A DNA stretch of 64,000 nucleotides. Source: Lacrimispora sphenoides JCM 1415 (GTDB lineage Bacteria; Bacillota; Clostridia; Lachnospirales; Lachnospiraceae). The stretch lies in assembly GCF_900105615.1 (NCBI RefSeq), contig NZ_LT630003.1, positions 3,546,501 through 3,610,500 on the forward strand. The letters are read 5' to 3'. A program made the position numbers and the translations under genes. Shown here piece by piece: positions 58,676 to 64,000 of this stretch; position 1 is the first letter of the stretch; every line of letters begins with the position of its first letter. The notes below the pieces were generated by a model. It saw nothing but the letters and a program-made list of their open reading frames with translations. It was not told the DNA's origin and made no database searches.

Positions 58676-60007
58676 CTATGAACCGGCATATACCTTTGCC
58701 CCTTCATAGATTTCTTCTGAATCCACATGATCGATGACTTTCTGCCCCTCAGCCAGGCCTTCCTTTATAACCGCCTGGGATGAGGTTTTGTATTCGACTT
58801 CCACCGGAAGCTTTTCTGCTTTTCCGTTTTTGATTACAAACACATAATTTTGGTCATCAAGTTGGAAAACAGCGCTGGAGGGGATCACCAGCTTATGTTC
58901 TCCCTGATACAGGGTGAAACGAATGTTGGCCCCATACCCTTCCTTTCCTTCCAATTCTGTGTTCTCATCCATGTCGATCTTCACATGCACCCTGTATTCA
59001 TCCATTCCCAGGGCAGAGGTCCCTTTGGCCGCATAGTCATAGACCTGGCTTATGGTTCCGCCATACATCTGATCCTGATTCCTAAGCTGAAGGATCACCG
59101 TCACCTTATCTCCTGGAGTAAGGTAGGGCGCAATGCTGGTAAGCACGTCAGACTCTGCCTGGATCTTTCCCCGCCCGCTGATGGTCACGGCAGTTTCCCC
59201 TGCCTGTATGTAGGACATATCCTTGACCGGAAGAGATGTGATGATTCCATCTCTGTCAGCAGCCACCACACATTTTTTTAACTTGTCATCCAATTGTTCC
59301 ATCGTCGTTTCCTGGGATTTGATCTGAGCCCTTAGCTGTTCTTCCACGCTATCATAAAATCTTCCATTTATGGTTGTTTCATCAATGCCTCCCGCCTTTA
59401 AGCTCTCTAAAAACCGGCGGCTCTCCTCATACCGGCTCTTTGCCTGCTCCCATGCCAGAGAGGCATGTTCATAAGAAGCCCTGTCTTTCTCCCACTCGAC
59501 TCTGGAGATACTGCCGGCCGAATACAGTGACTGGGAAGCATCAATTAGAGTTTTTGCAGCCTGGTAATCCGCCTCCTTTGCCGACACTTCCGCTCTTATG
59601 GAATCTAAATATTCCTGAGGCGATGACGTCATCACCTGACCGATCCGGCTCTGCTCCAGCTTGGCCTGATACCCTGCTAGAGCACTTTCACAAAGTGATT
59701 TTTCTTGCAATAAATCCCTGTCATCAACGGTAAACAGGATATCTCCTGCCTTCACACCATCATTTTCCCTGACCTTAACCTCTTTAACCGGTCCTGATGC
59801 CTCTGAAACCAGGCGGTACTCCCCTCCTGCCGTAATGGTCCCTTCCTCCGTATAACGGTCTTCTACCGCTTCATAAGAAGCCGCCGCAGTTTGCACCGGG
59901 GTCCCCCTAAAACTTTTCACTGCAGTATTCCCTATGATAAGAGCAAGGGCAATCCCTGCAGCCAGAAAGCATAATCTCTTTTTCCTGCCATCCATTCGGA
60001 TCTTCAT
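58676..60007 (-). CDS. HlyD/MacA-like efflux adaptor subunit
   Basis: Membrane-anchored adaptor of 443 residues. An N-terminal membrane helix (about 11-28) is followed by a biotinyl-lipoyl-like half (SEASGPVKEVKVRENDGVKAGDILF), a long helical hairpin (about 105-240), the second lipoyl half (AADRDGIITSLPVKD) and a beta-barrel C-terminus. In Gram-positives such proteins link an ABC permease to its substrate outside the membrane. GGGAG precedes the ATG, four bases after the permease stop. Last gene of the three-gene exporter operon. Confidence 0.88.
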   Translation of the reverse strand: MKIRMDGRKKRLCFLAAGIALALIIGNTAVKSFRGTPVQTAAASYEAVEDRYTEEGTITAGGEYRLVSEASGPVKEVKVRENDGVKAGDILFTVDDRDLLQEKSLCESALAGYQAKLEQSRIGQVMTSSPQEYLDSIRAEVSAKEADYQAAKTLIDASQSLYSAGSISRVEWEKDRASYEHASLAWEQAKSRYEESRRFLESLKAGGIDETTINGRFYDSVEEQLRAQIKSQETTMEQLDDKLKKCVVAADRDGIITSLPVKDMSYIQAGETAVTISGRGKIQAESDVLTSIAPYLTPGDKVTVILQLRNQDQMYGGTISQVYDYAAKGTSALGMDEYRVHVKIDMDENTELEGKEGYGANIRFTLYQGEHKLVIPSSAVFQLDDQNYVFVIKNGKAEKLPVEVEYKTSSQAVIKEGLAEGQKVIDHVDSEEIYEGAKVYAGS

Positions 60008-60011
60008 AAGC

Positions 60012-62357
60012 TTACTCCCTTTCCTTTAAAATATCCGTGAGTCTTATCCTTCTTACAAACCGCGTCTGGGCCAGCAAAGAAGCCCCTGCCATTGCAAGAC
60101 AGGTAAGAAATGCAATCCCATAACAGGATGGCCGTATAGCCAGTTCAATGGTATAGGAATCCGATATGACCAGATGCTCCACAAGGTATTTCACCCCAAG
60201 ACTCCCAAATACTCCTAAAGCAATTCCCAGAATGAAATAGACCACCTGTTCAAACATGAGAATCCTTCCGATCTCTTTATCCGTTCCTCCCATGATGATA
60301 AACGTACCAAGCTCTGCGATCCGTTCCCTGATATTGATCATGGAAATATTATAAATGAGAATTCCTCCTGCCGCCACAGCCATAAAAGAAAACATCTGGA
60401 CCATTGCCATCATGCTGCCCATGATGTCCCGGTAGCTCTGGGTGATGCGTCCGGTATCCACCATCCAAGTCACACGGCTGGTTTTTAAAAGCTCTTCCCG
60501 GACGACCTTAAGCCTGCCCTTTTCCACCTTTAAAAGAACGGTTCCAGCCATTGGTACAGAATCAAAAAAACGGGAAAAACCCTTTGCCGATATGTAACAG
60601 CCGCCTCCCAGGCTCTCCTTTATGACAGCTTTAACCGGAACCTTTACCGCTTCCGCAGTCAGGCCGGGAACGGATACTTCCATAATATCCCCTTCCACCA
60701 GATGAAGCTTTTCTGCGATCCGGCTGTTTATGATAATCCCATCCTCCGGCGGATCATAAAACCGGCCGTAGAGATCCATGATCCTCCACATGCCGGATCC
60801 CCGGTTCAGTCCGTAAATCATGGCAAATTCCGACAAATTTTCGTGCTTTAATTCCACTGCCTTCTGGATGACCGCTTCGCTTTTCTCCACTCCCCTGATT
60901 CCTTCCCCTGCCGATTCCCCGCGGATGGGGGACACATAGCGGTCCAGGGATATTTGTATGTCATAGGTCTGCACCTTGCTGAACTGATCAAAATACATCT
61001 GATCCGCCACTCCTCGAAAGGAAAAAAGCACGGAAGACATGGAAAAAGGAAATGCAATGGCCAAAACGATCAAAAATCCGCGAAAAGGATTCCTCACCAC
61101 GGAGCGCAGGCCCATTTTTTCCATTGCGCCAAGCCTGGAGGCCAAAAAACCGGGCAGCTTTAAATTCCCGGCGGAAGCAGGAGCCTTCGCCCTCATGGCC
61201 TGGGCCGGAGTGATCTTTAAGATTCCCCTGACCCCTAAGTAAACTGCAAGGAGCCCGGTTCCCACCGCGATTCCCATTCCGCTTATCCTTGTATTCATGT
61301 AGCTGTGATAAACCGTGTCCGGCAGATTAAAAAAGTCCACATACATCAAGAACATATACCGGCCAAAGGGAACCGCCAGAACACTTCCGGCCAGAGCGCC
61401 TAAAACCCCTACTTCAGCTCCCTGATAAAGGTATGCCAGTATCAGTTCCCCGTCTCTCATTCCAAAGGATTTCATAGTGCCTATAAGGCTTTGATCCTTG
61501 TCTATCATCTTTTTTAATACCACATAAAGCATGAACACTGAAATTGACATAAACAGGATGGGAAGCACCGTTCCCATGGAATACAGCTCATGGATCTCTC
61601 CCTGTACCATATTATAACTGGCCTGGTTTTCCTTAGAAGTGAGAGAAATCAGACCATACCCGGAAAGACGGTCCATTAGCTGATATCGCACGTCTTCATA
61701 GGTATAACCTTTCGCCAGCCGGAATCCCAGCTCATTCACGGAATCCTTTTTCCCCGTTAATTCTTCCATCCTGTTTTTTTCTATGCAGGCAATGTCGTAA
61801 ATCTCTCCATCGGGAATCATGGCTCCTCCGGGAGGTATGGCATATATGTATTCCGGCCCATAACAGGTTCCGGCCAGTTCACATTTCACGCTTTTCCCAT
61901 CAATCATCAGGGTGAGAGGTGTTCCGTTTCCGTATCCATATATTCCGGCCATCCGGTTTCCCAGATAAATGCTGTCTTTTCCCGTTACTGTCCCTTTTAA
62001 CATCAGCCTGTTTAAAGAATCCGAGGGATCGTATGACAGCAGATGCACCGTTACGATTTCCGTCTGGGAAGGAGCAAACAGCCTTACATCAACGGCCATT
62101 TTCCCGGATACCTCTTCAATCCCTGGAATCTCCTTTAACCGTTCCAGATCCACCTCAGAGATTCCTGAAACCTGGGCAAATACATCAGCCATGGCGCTGC
62201 TGTCATAGTAACGCTGCACCTGATCCCCTAAGTTTCTCAAGGTGTCCATCATAGCCACATAGACAAATATGCCGATGGCGATGATGAAAACCGCCCCCAG
62301 AAAAGACCCAGGGTTTTGCCTGGCGCACCGGACTACGTTCTTGCGGAAGCTTTTCAC
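60012..62357 (-). CDS. ABC transporter permease, FtsX/MacB-like
   Basis: Membrane protein of 781 residues with the duplicated FtsX architecture. A first helix (about 20-37) precedes an extracellular domain, then three helices (about 260-380), a linker and another helix (about 425), a second extracellular domain, and three closing helices (about 650-770). The start is GTG 62355-62357, sharing its G with the TAG stop of the ATP-binding gene. With the ATPase and adaptor it would export peptides, antibiotics or lipids, or act as a mechanotransmitter. No sensor kinase pair is adjacent, so a bacitracin-type resistance role is not indicated. Confidence 0.88.
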   Translation of the reverse strand: MKSFRKNVVRCARQNPGSFLGAVFIIAIGIFVYVAMMDTLRNLGDQVQRYYDSSAMADVFAQVSGISEVDLERLKEIPGIEEVSGKMAVDVRLFAPSQTEIVTVHLLSYDPSDSLNRLMLKGTVTGKDSIYLGNRMAGIYGYGNGTPLTLMIDGKSVKCELAGTCYGPEYIYAIPPGGAMIPDGEIYDIACIEKNRMEELTGKKDSVNELGFRLAKGYTYEDVRYQLMDRLSGYGLISLTSKENQASYNMVQGEIHELYSMGTVLPILFMSISVFMLYVVLKKMIDKDQSLIGTMKSFGMRDGELILAYLYQGAEVGVLGALAGSVLAVPFGRYMFLMYVDFFNLPDTVYHSYMNTRISGMGIAVGTGLLAVYLGVRGILKITPAQAMRAKAPASAGNLKLPGFLASRLGAMEKMGLRSVVRNPFRGFLIVLAIAFPFSMSSVLFSFRGVADQMYFDQFSKVQTYDIQISLDRYVSPIRGESAGEGIRGVEKSEAVIQKAVELKHENLSEFAMIYGLNRGSGMWRIMDLYGRFYDPPEDGIIINSRIAEKLHLVEGDIMEVSVPGLTAEAVKVPVKAVIKESLGGGCYISAKGFSRFFDSVPMAGTVLLKVEKGRLKVVREELLKTSRVTWMVDTGRITQSYRDIMGSMMAMVQMFSFMAVAAGGILIYNISMINIRERIAELGTFIIMGGTDKEIGRILMFEQVVYFILGIALGVFGSLGVKYLVEHLVISDSYTIELAIRPSCYGIAFLTCLAMAGASLLAQTRFVRRIRLTDILKERE

Positions 62358-63061
62358 TACCAGACCACCTCCTCCGGCTTTAAGGGTCTTTCATTGACAC
62401 GGATCTTTTCCAGACATCCATCCTTAAAATAAAAAACCCGGTCCGCGATCCCCGCAATGTTCTCATTGTGGGTGATCAAAAGCACCGTCTTTTCATACTG
62501 TCTGTTAAAATCCGACAACAGCTTTAATATCTGGCTTCCTGTGCTGCTGTCCAATGCCCCGGTGGGTTCGTCGCAGAGCAGGATATCAGGATTCTTACAC
62601 AAGGCCCTGGCAATGGCAACCCTCTGCTGCTGCCCTCCTGACAGCCTGCTTGGAAAATGGCTTGCCCTGTCTAAAAGCCCCACCTGCCCAAGCAGCGTTT
62701 CCGGATCCAAGGGATCCTCGGAAAGCTCTGCCGCCAGCTGCACATTTTCCAGCGCTGTCAGTCCCGGCATTAAATTATAAAACTGAAAGATAAACCCGGC
62801 ATGAGCCCGTCGATAGGCCGTAAGGCTCTTTAAGTCTCCCCAGGAAAGAGGCGTGCCATCGTAATAAACAGCTCCGCTGGTAACCGTTTCAATCCCTCCT
62901 AATATATTTAAAAGGGTGCTTTTCCCAGACCCGCTGGGTCCCAGAATCACGATAAATTCCCCTCGTTGAATCTCAAACGACACATGCTTTAAAGCTTGGA
63001 CCTTGACCTCACCTGCTTCGTAATCCTTGCAGATCTTTTCCGCCCTTATCAAAGCTTCCAT
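62357..63061 (-). CDS. ABC transporter ATP-binding protein, MacB/LolD-like
   Basis: Nucleotide-binding subunit of 234 residues powering the adjacent permease. Walker A is GPSGSGKST, the Q-loop FIFQFYNLMPGLTALENVQL, the signature LSGGQQQRVAIARAL, and Walker B DILLCDEPTGALD. The H-loop is LLITHNENIAG. ATG 63059-63061 follows AGGAGGGAGGG; an upstream in-frame start would add 20 residues with no ribosome site. First gene of the exporter operon. Confidence 0.93.
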   Translation of the reverse strand: MEALIRAEKICKDYEAGEVKVQALKHVSFEIQRGEFIVILGPSGSGKSTLLNILGGIETVTSGAVYYDGTPLSWGDLKSLTAYRRAHAGFIFQFYNLMPGLTALENVQLAAELSEDPLDPETLLGQVGLLDRASHFPSRLSGGQQQRVAIARALCKNPDILLCDEPTGALDSSTGSQILKLLSDFNRQYEKTVLLITHNENIAGIADRVFYFKDGCLEKIRVNERPLKPEEVVW

Positions 63062-63199
63062 AAATCCCTCCCTCCTTTCTCTTTCCCAATCATACACCCT
63101 TGTTATTAGCAATGCAATCATCTGTTTATATCACAACATGATTGTTTTTATCAACAATTATTATTTATATGTTCAGAAGAAAAAAGAGACAAAAAAAGA

Positions 63200-63222
63200 C
63201 GCCGGAATCCTAAATTCCGGCG
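63200..63222 (-). terminator. Terminator downstream of the molybdoenzyme gene
   Basis: Nine-bp stem CGCCGGAAT / ATTCCGGCG with a five-base loop, followed on the minus strand by a run of seven U. It lies about 60 bases past the stop. Confidence 0.8.
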
Positions 63223-63283
63223 TTCTTTCTTTTATTCCTCTTCTTTATAGCCATAGCAAAGTCCAGACACTGATCATAAACGA

Positions 63284-64000
63284 TTACCGCTTCATGCCCC
63301 AGTACACCTTTTCAGCCGTAACAGGCAATTCCCTTACTCTTACTCCGACTGCATTGGCTACTGCATCTGCAATGGCAGGTGAAGGCGTATTGATCACGAT
63401 CTCCCCAATGGACTTAGCTCCAAAAGGTCCTGTAGGCTCATAGCTGCTTTCAAATTCCACCCGGATATCGCCTACATCCTGCCTGGTAGGAAGCTTGTAC
63501 TGCATGAGGGAATTCTGCAGCATCTGTCCCTTGGAAGAATAGGTAATATCTTCATACATTGCCATACCAATACCCTGGGCGATTCCGCCCTCGGTCTGGA
63601 TTCTGGCCAGATTGGGATTAATGGTTGTTCCGCAGTCCACAACCGCCACATAGTCCAAAAGTTCTACCTCACCGGTCTCCTGATCCACTTCGACTTCAGC
63701 CATTCCCACCATAAAAGGAGGCGGCGATACAGAAGAGGTATGGCAGGCACCGGCAGTGAGCATATCTTCATTGAAGCACATGACTTTGTTTCCTATATCT
63801 TTTAAGGATATTTCCAGTTCTCCCGATGGCTGGTAAACCCTCATTCCGTCAAATTCCAGGGAATCCTCCGGGCAGTTAAGATACTCAGCACCTTTTCTCA
63901 AGATCTTTTCCCGCATTTCTCCGCATGCTTTTACCACAGCCATTCCGGTTAAGTACATGGTGCTGGACGCATAAGAACCGGAATCATAAGGAGAAACATC
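63284..64000 (-). CDS. Xanthine dehydrogenase-family molybdopterin-binding subunit, C-terminal part
   Basis: The 3' end of a large molybdenum hydroxylase subunit that continues past the right edge of the window; 238 codons are visible. It would oxidise a purine or related heterocycle. Motifs at this end include DSGSYASSTMYLTG, VAVVDCGTTINPNLARIQTEGG, the QGIGMAMYED segment and KSIGEIVINTPSPAIADAVANAVG, with the catalytic Glu in GAKSIGE as in xanthine oxidases. The FAD and iron-sulphur subunits are not in view. A terminator follows it, so it is probably the last gene of its operon. Confidence 0.9.
   Translation of the reverse strand, partial: DVSPYDSGSYASSTMYLTGMAVVKACGEMREKILRKGAEYLNCPEDSLEFDGMRVYQPSGELEISLKDIGNKVMCFNEDMLTAGACHTSSVSPPPFMVGMAEVEVDQETGEVELLDYVAVVDCGTTINPNLARIQTEGGIAQGIGMAMYEDITYSSKGQMLQNSLMQYKLPTRQDVGDIRVEFESSYEPTGPFGAKSIGEIVINTPSPAIADAVANAVGVRVRELPVTAEKVYWGMKR

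Overview
The window looks like a chromosome segment from an anaerobic, low-to-mid GC Firmicute of the Lachnospiraceae (Lacrimispora / Clostridium saccharolyticum-like). The evidence is the recA-recX-rny-dacA block, strong AGGAGG ribosome sites, many PTS and plant-sugar genes, a cysteine-rich DUF4489-type protein, the DUF6323/DUF6179 gene pair and a giant double-activase 2-hydroxyacyl-CoA dehydratase-like protein. The genus is an inference; no rRNA or tRNA was seen.

Layout. 1-5.3 kb: a minus-strand beta-glucoside PTS operon (6-phospho-beta-glucosidase, IIB, IIC, partial IIA) preceded by its LicR/BglG-type regulator. 5.5-9 kb: a chemoreceptor and a serine recombinase on opposite sides of a 148-bp inverted-repeat segment that carries a strong promoter, a candidate phase switch. 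9-12.1 kb: LacZ. 12.3-17 kb: a decayed region with prophage remnants (split amidase, holin, small phage genes), a truncated tyrosine integrase, a 33-bp direct repeat, a likely type I toxin, a cold-shock gene with a structured leader, and several unexplained RNA-like elements. 17-20.2 kb: two AraC regulators and an MFS transporter. 20.2-26.7 kb: an arabinose/arabinan operon (abfA-araA-araB-araD-araR). 27-32.5 kb: dacA-like carboxypeptidase, rny, recX, recA with a LexA box. 33-37 kb: an isolated FAD oxidase, an intracellular subtilisin-like protease and an M20 peptidase. 38-43 kb: PLP decarboxylase, pyruvate kinase, inactive rhomboid-like protein and CorA. 43.2-47.4 kb: the 1420-residue dehydratase-activase protein. 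47.8-55.4 kb: a ten-gene operon. 55.5-58.6 kb: the DUF6179/DUF6323 pair and a secreted cell-wall-binding protein. 58.7-63.1 kb: an ABC exporter with adaptor. The right edge holds a partial xanthine-dehydrogenase-type molybdoenzyme.

The most interesting unit is the 47.8-55.4 kb operon. It encodes a PRD/EIIB-like regulator, an amidohydrolase, a free-standing PRD protein, a small SFCGS protein, a DUF4312 protein, two membrane proteins (DUF4311, DUF4310), a DgaE-like PLP ammonia-lyase, a KDPG-type aldolase and an HPr homologue. Its enzymes act on 6-phosphorylated amino-sugar acids, yet it has neither a sugar kinase nor any canonical PTS enzyme II, while carrying three PTS-type proteins. I infer that the four uncharacterised proteins (SFCGS, DUF4312, DUF4311, DUF4310) form a non-canonical, possibly phosphorylating, uptake system.

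Sites were located by eye; promoter, operator and small-RNA calls are predictions.
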